Positions 8,269 through 19,892 of a DNA stretch of 64,000 bases are shown one piece after another. Source of the DNA: Asanoa hainanensis (GTDB lineage: Bacteria > Actinomycetota > Actinomycetes > Mycobacteriales > Micromonosporaceae); NCBI RefSeq assembly GCF_900188485.1, contig NZ_FZPH01000007.1, forward strand, positions 344,305 through 408,304. The letters are read 5' to 3'. A program made the translations under genes and the position numbers. The notes under the pieces were generated by a model that had not been told where the DNA came from, searched no databases, and was given only the letters and a program-made list of their open reading frames with translations. Every line of letters starts with the position of its first letter. Within the stretch, counting starts at the first letter, position 1.

Positions 8269-10068
8269 CTACAGCAGGGTGACGTCGTCCAGGAGGAAGC
8301 CCTCCGTTCCCGAGGTCGTCTCGACGTAGAACGTTGCGGCGGTCAGCGTGCCGCTCCACGCGACGGTCGCGGTGCCGGTCAGCAACGTCCAGCCGGACGA
8401 GGTGACCGTCGTCGCCGGGGTCAGTGACACGTAGCTCGTCGTGCCGCCCGCGGTCAGCACCAACGTGGCCTTGGCGGCCGGCGTGCCGCTCTGGGCCCGC
8501 ACCCACCCGGTCGTCGTGTAGGTGCGCCCGTTGGACAGCCCACCGGTCACCGACTGGCTCGGACCCTGCCAGGACGCCGTGCGGCCCGTGACCGCCAACG
8601 AGCTCGCACCGCTGTGCACGACGCTCGACGTCGACAGCGTGCCACCGCCGAACGGTGCCCATCCGCTGGTCCCGCTCTCCATCGTGCCGTTGGCCAAAAG
8701 GCTGCTGCCGCCACCGCTGAACTGCCACCAGTTCAGGTTGAAGAGCGCTCCCGACCCGCCGGTGAAGCGCAGGTAGAGGTCCCGCGTCCCGGTCGCGCCG
8801 CTCACCCCGCACGACACCGTCGTCCAGGTCTGCCAACCCCCGGTGCCCGGCACCGTGCACCGGCCGGCCACCGTGCCGCTCGTGCCGTCGAGGCGCACCT
8901 CGATCTGGCCGCCGGTGGCGGCGGAGGCCACCCGCGCGCTGAACGACGCGGCGCCGGCGCCGAAGGCGACCCCCTTGACCTTGATCCAGTCGCCGTTGTC
9001 GATCCAGCCGACGTTCATGCCGCCCTCACTGGACCGTTCGGTCTCGACTCCCGACGTCCAGGCGATCGTCTCGGCCTCCTGGCGCGTGTACGGGTTGAGC
9101 GTGCCAACCTGCGGCGCGCCGGAGGTGGTCATCGTGATGGTCGGAATCGTGCCGTCGGCGTTGTAGGCGAACCGTTCCACCGCCACCGAGCGGGTGAAGC
9201 CGCCGCCACCGGGCAGCGCCCCGTTGTGGTAGAAGAAGTACGAGCCACCGTTGAAGTCGACGATCCCCGGATGGTTCGTGAAACTGTTGCCCTGCGTGGG
9301 CATCACCGTCCCGCGATAGGTCCACGGGCCGGTGGGTCCGGTGGCCGTCGAGTAGGCGATGAACTCGGAGCAGCAGCGGGCCGCGAAGACGTTGTAGTAC
9401 AAGCCGTTGCGCTTGTAGACCCACGGCGCTTCCTCGTAGAGGGTCGGGCGGCTGGCGTTGCCGGTGCGGGTGCCGAAGCCCGCCGTGGTCAGCGCGATCT
9501 GCGTCGGGCCGCCCGAGAACGAGGTCATGTCGGTGTTGAGCCGCACGTACCACAGCCGGGGATTTCCCCAGTAGAGGTAGGCCTGGCCGTTGTCGTCGAC
9601 GAACGCCGCCGGGTCGATCTCGCCGTTCTCCACCAGCGGGCGGCCGAGGGCGTCGCTGAACGGCCCGGTGGGGCTGTCCCCGACGGCGACGCCGATAGCC
9701 ATCCCGCCGGTCGCCCGGTTGCGGACGGGCACGTACCAGTAGAAGCGGCCGTTGCGGGCGATCACGTGGCCGGCCCAGGCGTTGGCGTCGGCCCACGCGA
9801 AGCTGGCCAGGTTGAGCGGAGAGCCGTGGTCGGTCCAGTTCACCATGTCGGCCGAGGAGTAGACGCGCCACTCGTTCATGGTGAAGTTGGTGGAGCCGTC
9901 CTCGTCGTGACCGGTGTACAGGTAAACGCGTCCGTTGTGGACCAGCGGTGCGGGGTCGGCGGTGTAGATGGTCTGCACGATGGGGTTGTCCGCGTACGCC
10001 GGCGCCACCGTCAACGCGCACAGCACGCCCAGCGCGGCGGCCAACACCCGCCGGATGGCTCTCCTCAT
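8269..10068 (-). CDS. Secreted GH43 glycosidase with CBM6 and CBM4/9-like modules
   Basis: This is a predicted extracellular arabinofuranosidase or xylosidase acting on arabinoxylan. Residues 1-26 form a signal peptide. A five-bladed GH43 domain follows (about 27-330) with the base aspartate in ADPAPLVHNG, the pKa-modulating aspartate in GEIDPAAF and the acid glutamate in YEEAPWVYK. A CBM6 domain (about 340-465, RQEAETIAW to NLNWWQF) and a C-terminal CenC/CBM4_9-type domain (about 470-599) follow. The ATG at 10068 has a GGAGG Shine-Dalgarno. It is the last gene of the arabinoxylan operon. Exact specificity within GH43 cannot be fixed from sequence. Confidence 0.88.
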   Translation of the reverse strand: MRRAIRRVLAAALGVLCALTVAPAYADNPIVQTIYTADPAPLVHNGRVYLYTGHDEDGSTNFTMNEWRVYSSADMVNWTDHGSPLNLASFAWADANAWAGHVIARNGRFYWYVPVRNRATGGMAIGVAVGDSPTGPFSDALGRPLVENGEIDPAAFVDDNGQAYLYWGNPRLWYVRLNTDMTSFSGGPTQIALTTAGFGTRTGNASRPTLYEEAPWVYKRNGLYYNVFAARCCSEFIAYSTATGPTGPWTYRGTVMPTQGNSFTNHPGIVDFNGGSYFFYHNGALPGGGGFTRSVAVERFAYNADGTIPTITMTTSGAPQVGTLNPYTRQEAETIAWTSGVETERSSEGGMNVGWIDNGDWIKVKGVAFGAGAASFSARVASAATGGQIEVRLDGTSGTVAGRCTVPGTGGWQTWTTVSCGVSGATGTRDLYLRFTGGSGALFNLNWWQFSGGGSSLLANGTMESGTSGWAPFGGGTLSTSSVVHSGASSLAVTGRTASWQGPSQSVTGGLSNGRTYTTTGWVRAQSGTPAAKATLVLTAGGTTSYVSLTPATTVTSSGWTLLTGTATVAWSGTLTAATFYVETTSGTEGFLLDDVTLL

Positions 10069-10081
10069 GATGTCCTCCGGG

Positions 10082-10229
10082 TCAGGCGTTGGCGACCAGC
10101 CGCCAGCTGTTGTCGGAGTCCTGCACGGCCGGGGCGCCCGTCGACCGCCGCCGGCGGCGCGGTCAGAACCGCGCCGCCGGTGGCCGAGAGGACCGTCGCC
10201 TGGAGCAGGCCGCGACGGGTGATGGGCAT
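10082..10229 (-). pseudogene. Remnant of a Tat-exported enzyme with internal deletion
   Basis: The reading from the ATG at 10229 begins MPITRRGLLQATVLSATGG and continues to an ALTAPPAA-like cleavage region, a clear twin-arginine signal peptide. About 30 codons in, coding sense is lost. In another frame the segment before 10082 reads VQDSDNSWRLVANA and then stops, like the true C-terminus of a larger protein. The most economical reading is a gene whose whole catalytic body was deleted, leaving both ends joined out of frame. It lies inside the arabinoxylan operon between GH62 and GH43, so the lost enzyme was probably another secreted glycosidase. Confidence 0.6.
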
Positions 10230-10244
10230 AGGAGCGAGCGCCGT

Positions 10245-11717
10245 TCAGCGCTGCAGGGTCAGCAGACCCGGCCGGTAGGGAAGCAGGCCGTAGTCGCCGC
10301 CGGAGTTCGGGGAGCGGCCCTGGTAGAGCAGCTGCAGGTTGCAGGTGTCGACGGTCATGGTCTGGTCGGCGTTGCTGCGGATCAGCTCGCCGTGGCTGAT
10401 GTCGTTGGTCCACGTGGCGCCGCTGTTGACCTTGCCGGCGAATGGGTTGCTCTCCGACGCCGCCTGTGGCGTCCACGAACCGCCGAGGCTGGTGGCCGTG
10501 AACGAGCGGAAGTACCGGCCCTGCGAGCCGATCGCCTCGACGATCATCAGGTAGCGGTTCTCGTTGGCCAGCTTGTAGACCTGCACCGCCTCGAACAGGT
10601 TGTTCGTCGAGTCGGTCATGATCGTCGTGTACGAGGAGCCGAAGCTGCCCGGGAAGTTCCCGATCGGCATGCTCGCGCGGTAGATCCGGCCGTTGTCGCC
10701 GGCGAAGAACAGGTACATGTTCGAGCTGTCACCGATCAGGGCCTGGTCGATCGGCCCGGTGCTGGAGTTGGAGATGCTGCCGGTGAACAGCGTCTGCTGC
10801 GCAGACCAGCCATTGGCGTTGGTCGGGTCGCTGGACGTCCGGTAGGAGAAGGCGGTGCCGCCCCACTGATACGCCAACACCCAGATGTTCCGGGGCGCGA
10901 AGTAGAACAACGACGGCGCCACCGTGGCGTTGGACATCGTGTTCTGGGTCGCCGAGCCCATGTCGGACCAGTTCGAGAAGAGGCTGAAGTTCATCGAGCC
11001 CCACGCCGTCCCGGTGTTGTGCGTCGTGGCATAGACCAGGTGCCGGCCGTTGTACGGGGCGTAGGTGAAGTCCTTGAGCGACACCCAACCCGACTTCGGC
11101 TGCGCCAGAGCGCCGGTCGACGACCAGCGGTACGTGGACGGAAGCCCACAGGAGCCGCTAGGGGGAGGCGTGCTGCCTCCGTCGACGCGTACGAGCTGCC
11201 ACTGCTGGTTGGCGCCGTTCCAGTCGTCGTACTGGACGATGCTGCCGCCGTCGGCGGTCGAGGCGCCCTGGACCTCCACGACCTTGTTGCTGTGCCGGCT
11301 GACCAGCCGGACGTAGCCGCTGTCGGAGTCGGCGAGCCGGAACTGCTGGTTGGTCCCGTTGCCGTCGGTCCACTGCACGATGGCGCCGCCGTTGGCCGTC
11401 GACCAGTTGTAGACGTCGAGCACCTTCCCCGACAGCCGCGACTTCAGCCGGTAGTAGCCGCCGCCCGAGTCCACGAACTGCCACTGCTGCTGATTTCCGT
11501 TGTTGCGGGCCCACTGCACGATCCGGGCGCCGTCGTTCGTGGCCAGGTTGTAGACGTCCAAAGCCTTACCGCTGTTGCGGTTGACCAGCACGTACCAGGC
11601 GCTCGTGTCGACCGTCGCCGCGGCGGCAGGCGCCGCCACCACCGTCGCGCCGATCGCACCGACCAGCAGTGCCGCCAGGCCCGCGGCGAGCCAGTGCATT
11701 CGCTTGTGGACTTTCAT
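10245..11717 (-). CDS. Secreted GH62 alpha-L-arabinofuranosidase with N-terminal CBM13
   Basis: GH62 enzymes remove single arabinose side chains from arabinoxylan. The 490-residue protein has a signal peptide (about 1-34). A ricin-type CBM13 beta-trefoil (about 37-170) carries three QxW-type repeats (QQQWQF, NQQFRL, NQQWQL). A short Pro/Ser/Thr linker and the GH62 catalytic domain (about 185-490) follow. The GH62 domain has the characteristic segments [28 protein letters not shown] and [13 protein letters not shown]. The ATG at 11717 has GAGGAGGA upstream. It lies 10 bp after the GH10 gene in the operon. Confidence 0.92.
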   Translation of the reverse strand: MKVHKRMHWLAAGLAALLVGAIGATVVAAPAAAATVDTSAWYVLVNRNSGKALDVYNLATNDGARIVQWARNNGNQQQWQFVDSGGGYYRLKSRLSGKVLDVYNWSTANGGAIVQWTDGNGTNQQFRLADSDSGYVRLVSRHSNKVVEVQGASTADGGSIVQYDDWNGANQQWQLVRVDGGSTPPPSGSCGLPSTYRWSSTGALAQPKSGWVSLKDFTYAPYNGRHLVYATTHNTGTAWGSMNFSLFSNWSDMGSATQNTMSNATVAPSLFYFAPRNIWVLAYQWGGTAFSYRTSSDPTNANGWSAQQTLFTGSISNSSTGPIDQALIGDSSNMYLFFAGDNGRIYRASMPIGNFPGSFGSSYTTIMTDSTNNLFEAVQVYKLANENRYLMIVEAIGSQGRYFRSFTATSLGGSWTPQAASESNPFAGKVNSGATWTNDISHGELIRSNADQTMTVDTCNLQLLYQGRSPNSGGDYGLLPYRPGLLTLQR

Positions 11718-11727
11718 GACGTCCTCC

Positions 11728-15198
<3,471 letters not shown>

Positions 15199-15200
<2 letters not shown>

Positions 15201-15214
15201 GTTAGCGCTCACAT
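15199..15214. promoter_or_regulatory. LacI-type palindrome over the GH43 start codon
   Basis: ATGTTAGCGCTCACAT is a 16-bp palindrome with one mismatch, centred on GC and close to the classical LacI-family half-site GTGAGC. It covers the two candidate start codons of the operon's first gene, a position where bound repressor would block transcription. The binding protein is not identified in the window. Confidence 0.5.
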
Positions 15215-15301
15215 TCGACGTCAGGCAGCGTGAAGGTCGCTTTTCGGTGCGGTGGATAGACCGTTCACATCGAGTGACACCGATGTTGCCAGATGGTTTC
15301 G

Positions 15302-15310
15302 GAAAGTTTC
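15302..15310. promoter_or_regulatory. Xylanase-type GAAAGTTTC element
   Basis: GAAAGTTTC is a perfect 9-bp inverted repeat, preceded by another TTTC. It matches the GAAA-N-TTTC element described upstream of Streptomyces xylanase genes. It lies about 100 bp upstream of the first glycosidase gene. Confidence 0.45.
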
Positions 15311-15344
15311 AAGAGGTGTATCGGAGGCTGGGCCGGGACTATTT

Positions 15345-15358
15345 TGGGAGCGCTACCG
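15345..15358. promoter_or_regulatory. CebR/CelR-like operator
   Basis: TGGGAGCGCTACCG matches 12 of 14 positions of TGGGAGCGCTCCCA, the box bound by the LacI-family cellulose regulators CebR (Streptomyces) and CelR (Thermobifida). It lies between the sigma-AbfB gene and the arabinoxylan operon, 145 bp before the operon start. Confidence 0.6.
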
Positions 15359-15385
15359 TAACGAAAAGTCGTGGCTCTTTTTCTG

Positions 15386-16783
15386 TTACGGCGCCCATGG
15401 CGGACGCACGAAGAACGAGCTGTCCGCGCCGAAGGTTTGCGTTCCGTCGTCGCGGTCCACCCACAGCTGGCCGCCGCGATGCCGCAGGAACCAACCGGGA
15501 TAGTTCGACGACTCCAACGAGACAGAGCCAGGGATCGCACCCGGTCGTACGCAGAAGGTGGCGTCACCCCGGAAGAGGGCGGTGTCCTCGTCGAGGCTGG
15601 CGCGCAGCCGCCACGACATGTGCCGCAGGTAGCCGCCGTCCTGCGTCCGCAGCGTGGAGCACTGAGAGTCCGCGATGCCGGCCGTGACCTCGAACGTGGC
15701 CCGCCGCCGGACGGATTCGGCGCTGCTCGCGTCGACCTTGGCCAGGACGCCGAGGGTACGGCTCGTCGTCGCGTACTGCCCGGGCTGGTTGGCCACCTCC
15801 AGCGCGGCGGGGCCGAGGGGGAGCGCGGTCCCGGTCTCGGCCTTGGGCGGCGGTGCCGCCTCCGTCTCAGCCGACCAGGGAACGGCGAACGCGACGACCA
15901 CAGCCAGCAGCCCGGCGGTCGCGGACGTAGCGACGGCGGGGTGCGCGCCGAGCGCCGACATGACCTTGGCCAACAACGACGCCCTAGCCGGACCCACGGG
16001 CCGCCCGTCCCCGATCACCGCGGCCGCCACGGCCACCGGCACGGGCAGCAGCGCGAAGTCCAGCAGCCGCTCGATGGGAACCTGCCCACCGCCGGCCTGC
16101 TGGCAGGCCGGACAGGACCGCACGTGCCGAGCGAGCCGCTTGCGCCACAGCGGGCTGGGCGTCCCGTTCCACCTGGCGCGCTCGGAGTCGAGACCGCCGC
16201 ACCGCGGCGCCGCCGCCAGGGCGGCGACCACGGACCGACTGAGCTCGAGCTGCTCCCGCATACGCTGGAGCCGCACCCGCACATGCGCCCCGCGCGCCCC
16301 GATTGCCTCCGCCAACTCGGCCCGGGTGAGATGACCGACCTGCTCGAGCCACCAGAGCGACAGCAACATCCGATCGGCAGGATCAAGCCACCGCGAGGCC
16401 CGCGCAACCTGCCGGCGCTGCTCGGACAACACGGCGTGCAGCATGGTCGGATCCTCGACCGGAAGATCGTCGGCGTCGTCCAACGGCGCGGAGCGGGCGT
16501 CGGCCACCCGCCGCCGATGCAGGTGGGTGCCGACCTGCCGCACCACGATCGCCATGAGCCAGGCCCGGAACTGCCCAGGCTCACGCAGGGCCGGCAGCTC
16601 CCGCACGGCCCGCACCATCGCGTCCTGCACAACGTCGTCCAGGTCCGGATCACCGGGAAGCGCGCGAGCGACAACGGTGTAAACGAGCGGCAACACCCGC
16701 CCGGCAAGCTCGTCGAGCGCCGCCTGATCACCGGTGCGTGCCAGGGTGGCCAAACTGGTCAGGTCCGTGTCGACGACCGCCAT
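15386..16783 (-). CDS. ECF sigma factor fused to anti-sigma zinc motif, membrane span and AbfB domain
   Basis: One 465-residue chain joins four parts. Sigma region 2 (about 25-92) contains VVQDAMVRAVRELP, and sigma region 4 (about 120-185) has a helix-turn-helix around LTRAELAEAIGARGAHVRVRLQ. A zinc-binding anti-sigma-type motif HVRSCPAC follows (H220, C224, C227). One membrane span (about 283-301) leads to an extracytoplasmic AbfB (CBM42-like) trefoil (about 325-465) with VSLESSNYPGWFLRHR and similar repeats. CBM42 binds arabinose side chains. The ATG at 16783 follows GGGAGGTG. The gene lies 170-185 bp upstream of the arabinoxylan operon on the same strand. I infer a membrane-tethered sigma factor that senses arabinoxylan outside the cell. 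Confidence 0.85.
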   Translation of the reverse strand: MAVVDTDLTSLATLARTGDQAALDELAGRVLPLVYTVVARALPGDPDLDDVVQDAMVRAVRELPALREPGQFRAWLMAIVVRQVGTHLHRRRVADARSAPLDDADDLPVEDPTMLHAVLSEQRRQVARASRWLDPADRMLLSLWWLEQVGHLTRAELAEAIGARGAHVRVRLQRMREQLELSRSVVAALAAAPRCGGLDSERARWNGTPSPLWRKRLARHVRSCPACQQAGGGQVPIERLLDFALLPVPVAVAAAVIGDGRPVGPARASLLAKVMSALGAHPAVATSATAGLLAVVVAFAVPWSAETEAAPPPKAETGTALPLGPAALEVANQPGQYATTSRTLGVLAKVDASSAESVRRRATFEVTAGIADSQCSTLRTQDGGYLRHMSWRLRASLDEDTALFRGDATFCVRPGAIPGSVSLESSNYPGWFLRHRGGQLWVDRDDGTQTFGADSSFFVRPPWAP

Positions 16784-16881
16784 CCGCACCTCCCGATCGG
16801 CGCTCGCCACTGTGAACGAGTCGCGCCTCTGCGTCAACAGCCACCGACCGTGTCACGGAAGGGGGACATCGGATCTGGTAC

Positions 16882-16909
16882 CCATCCGGGCCTACGTTGG
16901 CTCCGAATC
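16882..16909 (+). promoter_or_regulatory. SigK-type promoter of the fasciclin gene
   Basis: CCATCC, a 16-bp spacer and CGAATC lie 37 bp before the fasciclin start. This agrees with the mycobacterial SigK consensus as I know it (CCATCC then CGAATA). The same two hexamers with the same spacing precede sigK. Confidence 0.75.
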
Positions 16910-16945
16910 CCTAGCGCAAACCAGCACCTTCGAAGGGATTTATCG

Positions 16946-17572
16946 ATGCGTCTCCCCAGGTTCGTCGCCGTTGCCGCCGTGGCGGTGTTCGCTTTCAGCG
17001 TTGCCGCGTGTGGCAGTGGCGACGACGCGCAGACCGCGAGTCCGCCGGCGGCACCGTCGGCCGCGATGTCGTCGGCTCCGGCTATGGCTGACGGCGAGTT
17101 CGGTGCCGGTTGCGCCGCGGTGCCGACGGACCCGGCCAACGCGGGCAGCTTCGAGGCGATGGCGCAGGTGCCGGCCGCGACCGCCGCGTCCGGCAACCCG
17201 CTGCTATCCACGCTGGTCAGCGCGGTCAAGCAGGCCGGACTGGTCGACTCGCTCAACGGCGCCGACAACGTCACCGTTTTCGCGCCGACCAACGACGCGT
17301 TCGCGAAGATTCCGAAGGCTGACCTCGAAGCGGTCCTCGCGGACAAGGAGAAGCTGACTCAGATTCTGACCTATCACGTGGTCCCGGGCGGTCAGCTCGC
17401 GCCGGAGAAGCTGTCCGGAATGCACGCGACGCTCGAAGGTCAGCAGGTCGACGTGAAGGGCAGCGGCACCGACTTCAGCGTCAACGGGACCTCGAAGGTG
17501 GTCTGCGGCAACGTCAAGACCGCGAACGCGACGGTGTACATCGTGGACAGCGTGTTGATGCCGCCCGCCTGA
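16946..17572 (+). CDS. Fasciclin-domain surface lipoprotein (MPT70/MPT83-like)
   Basis: The 208-residue product has a lipoprotein signal peptide ending SVAAC with the lipidated cysteine near residue 22, then a low-complexity Ala/Pro/Ser spacer. A single FAS1 domain follows (about 75-208) with VTVFAPTNDAFAKIP, LTYHVVPG and a terminal VYIVDSVLMP. Mycobacterial MPT70 and MPT83 are such proteins and are controlled by SigK. The ATG at 16946 has GAAGGGA upstream. A SigK-type promoter lies just before it and sigK/rskA are 1.7 kb downstream. It probably acts in surface adhesion or stress response. Confidence 0.9.
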   Translation: MRLPRFVAVAAVAVFAFSVAACGSGDDAQTASPPAAPSAAMSSAPAMADGEFGAGCAAVPTDPANAGSFEAMAQVPAATAASGNPLLSTLVSAVKQAGLVDSLNGADNVTVFAPTNDAFAKIPKADLEAVLADKEKLTQILTYHVVPGGQLAPEKLSGMHATLEGQQVDVKGSGTDFSVNGTSKVVCGNVKTANATVYIVDSVLMPPA

Positions 17573-17598
17573 CGCTGGCCAGCACCGGCCGTTCGCCG

Positions 17599-17629
17599 CG
17601 CCCGGCCGTCGAGCCACGACGGCCGGGCG
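17599..17629. terminator. 13-bp hairpin between fasciclin and molybdoprotein genes
   Basis: Arms 17599-17611 and 17617-17629 are perfectly complementary around a five-base loop. The hairpin could end the fasciclin transcript or lower expression of the following gene. Confidence 0.6.
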
Positions 17630-17652
17630 CTCCCTCGACCGAGGAGGACTCC

Positions 17653-19173
17653 GTGCGACCCGCACTGTGGCCGTGCTATGTCGGTGTGGTCTCCGCCGCG
17701 ATCGGCGTGTCGACCGGTCAGGTGATCGCCGCCATCAGCAACCCCGAGTCCGGACCCGTGTACGCGGTGGGTGCCATGACCATCGACGCCACACCGGCGC
17801 GGGTCAAGGAGTTCGCCGTCCGCACCGCCGGCACCTTTGACAAGCCGCTGCTGCTCGCCGGAGTCGTGGTCGTGCTCGCCGCCGTCGCCGCGTTCGTCGG
17901 CCTCGCCGCAGCCCGGCAGCGGTGGCCGGGTTTTGTGGGCATGGCGGTGCTCGGCGGCATCGCTGTCGTCGCAGCGGTGACACGGCCTTCGGCCTCGCTC
18001 GTGGACGCCGTCCCGGCCCTGGTCAGCGCCGCCGTTGCCAGCGCCGCGCTGCTGGTCATGCTGAGGCGACCGGGTGCGCCGCCCGAAGCTGCGCAGCGGC
18101 CAAGGCTCCTCGACCGGCGGGCCTTCGTCGGTGGCGTCGCGCTGGCCGTCGCGGGCGTCGCCGCGGCCGGCGCCGCTGGAACGTCGCGGGTCGCGTGGCG
18201 GGCGGCCGCCCGTAGCCGCGACGACGTGCGCCTGCCGCCACCGACGCGACTGGCCCCGCCGCTGCCGGAGGGCGTCGAGCCGGGATTCGTCACCTCGAAC
18301 GCCGACTTCTACCGGGTGGACACGGCGCTGACGGTTCCGCGCGTCGACGTCGACCGGTGGACGTTGACCGTACGTGGCATGGTCGATCGCCCTTTCGAGA
18401 TCTCGTTCGACGAGTTGCTCGAAGAGCCGATGATCGAGCAGTACGTCACGCTCAACTGCGTCTCGAACGAGGTCGGCGGCCCGTACATCGGCACTGCCAA
18501 GTGGCTCGGCGTGCGCCTCGCCGACCTGCTGCGCCGCGCCGGCGTCCAGGCCGGCGCGGACCAGATCGTCGCCCGCTCGGTCGACGGCATGACCATCGGG
18601 ACACCCACCGCCACCGTGCTGCACTCGGGGACCACCCGCGGCACCCAACCCGCCCTGATCTGCGTCGGCATGAACGACGAGCCGCTGCCCCTCGAACACG
18701 GCTTCCCGGCCCGGATGCTGACCCCCGGTGTGTACGGCTACGCCGGCTCCTGCAAATGGCTCACCGATATCGAGCTGTCCACCTTTGGCGACTTCGACGC
18801 CTACTGGGTACGCCGCGGCTACGCCGCGCAGGCGCCCGTCAAGACCAGCTCCCGCATCGACCGGCCACGCCCGTTCGCCCGCGTCAGCGCGGGGCGCGTC
18901 GTCGTCGCCGGTGTGGGGTGGGCACAGGGCAACGGGATCTCGACGGTCGAGGTCCAGGTCGACGACGACGCCTGGCAGCCGGCGACGTTGCGCCCAGAAC
19001 CGAACCTCGACACCTGGGTGCAGTGGACCCACGAGTGGCAGGCGGCACCTGGATCCCACACACTGCGCGTCCGCGCCGTCGACCGCACCGGAACCGTGCA
19101 GACCGGCGACCGGGCCGAACCCTTCCCGAACGGCGCCACCGGCTGGCACACCGTCGCAGTCACGGTCACCTAG
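17653..19173 (+). CDS. Membrane-anchored sulfite-oxidase-like molybdopterin oxidoreductase
   Basis: The 506-residue protein has an N-terminal membrane region with four or five spans (about residues 5-180, including a second RRAFVGG segment). A sulfite-oxidase-fold molybdenum-cofactor domain follows (about 215-390). The conserved cysteine ligand is in TLNCVSNEVGG, and YGYAGSCKWL follows. A C-terminal Mo-co dimerisation (Ig-like) domain covers about 410-506. The GTG start at 17653 follows GAGGAGG. Such genes often sit between fasciclin genes and sigK/rskA in actinobacteria. The substrate is unknown; an extracytoplasmic redox-repair or sulfite-like role is plausible. Confidence 0.85.
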   Translation: MRPALWPCYVGVVSAAIGVSTGQVIAAISNPESGPVYAVGAMTIDATPARVKEFAVRTAGTFDKPLLLAGVVVVLAAVAAFVGLAAARQRWPGFVGMAVLGGIAVVAAVTRPSASLVDAVPALVSAAVASAALLVMLRRPGAPPEAAQRPRLLDRRAFVGGVALAVAGVAAAGAAGTSRVAWRAAARSRDDVRLPPPTRLAPPLPEGVEPGFVTSNADFYRVDTALTVPRVDVDRWTLTVRGMVDRPFEISFDELLEEPMIEQYVTLNCVSNEVGGPYIGTAKWLGVRLADLLRRAGVQAGADQIVARSVDGMTIGTPTATVLHSGTTRGTQPALICVGMNDEPLPLEHGFPARMLTPGVYGYAGSCKWLTDIELSTFGDFDAYWVRRGYAAQAPVKTSSRIDRPRPFARVSAGRVVVAGVGWAQGNGISTVEVQVDDDAWQPATLRPEPNLDTWVQWTHEWQAAPGSHTLRVRAVDRTGTVQTGDRAEPFPNGATGWHTVAVTVT

Positions 19174-19209
19174 CCGCCGCCGGCTGCACGGATGCGTGCC
19201 AACCGGGAT

Positions 19210-19237
19210 CCATCCGTTGCCGTTCCGGCTCCGAATC
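19210..19237 (+). promoter_or_regulatory. SigK-type promoter of sigK
   Basis: CCATCC, 16 bp and CGAATC lie 31 bp before the sigK start, identical in both hexamers and in spacing to the promoter at 16882. This implies positive autoregulation. Confidence 0.75.
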
Positions 19238-19268
19238 ACCCGGTGGAACACGATCGCGAGGGAACCAC

Positions 19269-19892
19269 ATGCAACGACATCGACGCGACCAGGCGTCACG
19301 GGCCGAGCGGCTCTCGGTCGTCCCGCCGACCCCCGACCGGCCGGCCAACGCCGACGTGCTGCTCACCGCCGTCGGTCGCGGCGACGAGGCCGCGTTCGTC
19401 CAGCTTTACAACCTGGTCGCCCCTCGCGTGTACGGCCTGGTCAAGCGGGTGTTGCGGGACCCGGCGCAGGCCGAGGAGGTCGCCCAGGAGACCCTGGTCG
19501 AGATTTGGCGCACCGCCGCCCGCTTCCGCGCGGGGCGGGGCTCCGCCACCGCGTGGGTGTTCACCATCGCCCACCGACGAGCGGTGGACCGGGTCCGGTC
19601 CGAGCAGTCCGCCACCCGCCGCGAAGAACAGGCCGCCACCTGGGCCGAACATCGGCCGTACGACCAGGTCGCCGACGAGGTCCACGACCGGCTGGAACGC
19701 CAGCAGGTCCGGCGCTGCCTCGACGGCCTCACCGACCTGCAACGCGAGTCGATCACCCTGGCCTACTACCAGGGCTGCACCTACCCCGAGGTCGCCCGCA
19801 TGCTCGACGTCAGCCTCCCCACCATCAAGAGCCGGATGCGAGACGGCCTCATCAGATTGCGTGACTGCCTCGGCGTGGAGGTGCGGCCATGA
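19269..19892 (+). CDS. sigK: ECF RNA polymerase sigma factor SigK
   Basis: The 207-residue ECF sigma factor has region 2 with EEVAQETLVEIWRTAARF and AWVFTIAHRRAVDRVRS, and region 4 with LTDLQRESITLAYYQGCTYPEVA followed by a helix-turn-helix. The SigK (ECF19-type) assignment rests on the overlapping rskA gene, the neighbouring fasciclin gene and the SigK-type promoters. The ATG at 19269 was chosen because it lies just downstream of that promoter. Its stop overlaps the rskA start as ATGA, coupling the sigma factor to its inhibitor. Confidence 0.9.
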   Translation: MQRHRRDQASRAERLSVVPPTPDRPANADVLLTAVGRGDEAAFVQLYNLVAPRVYGLVKRVLRDPAQAEEVAQETLVEIWRTAARFRAGRGSATAWVFTIAHRRAVDRVRSEQSATRREEQAATWAEHRPYDQVADEVHDRLERQQVRRCLDGLTDLQRESITLAYYQGCTYPEVARMLDVSLPTIKSRMRDGLIRLRDCLGVEVRP

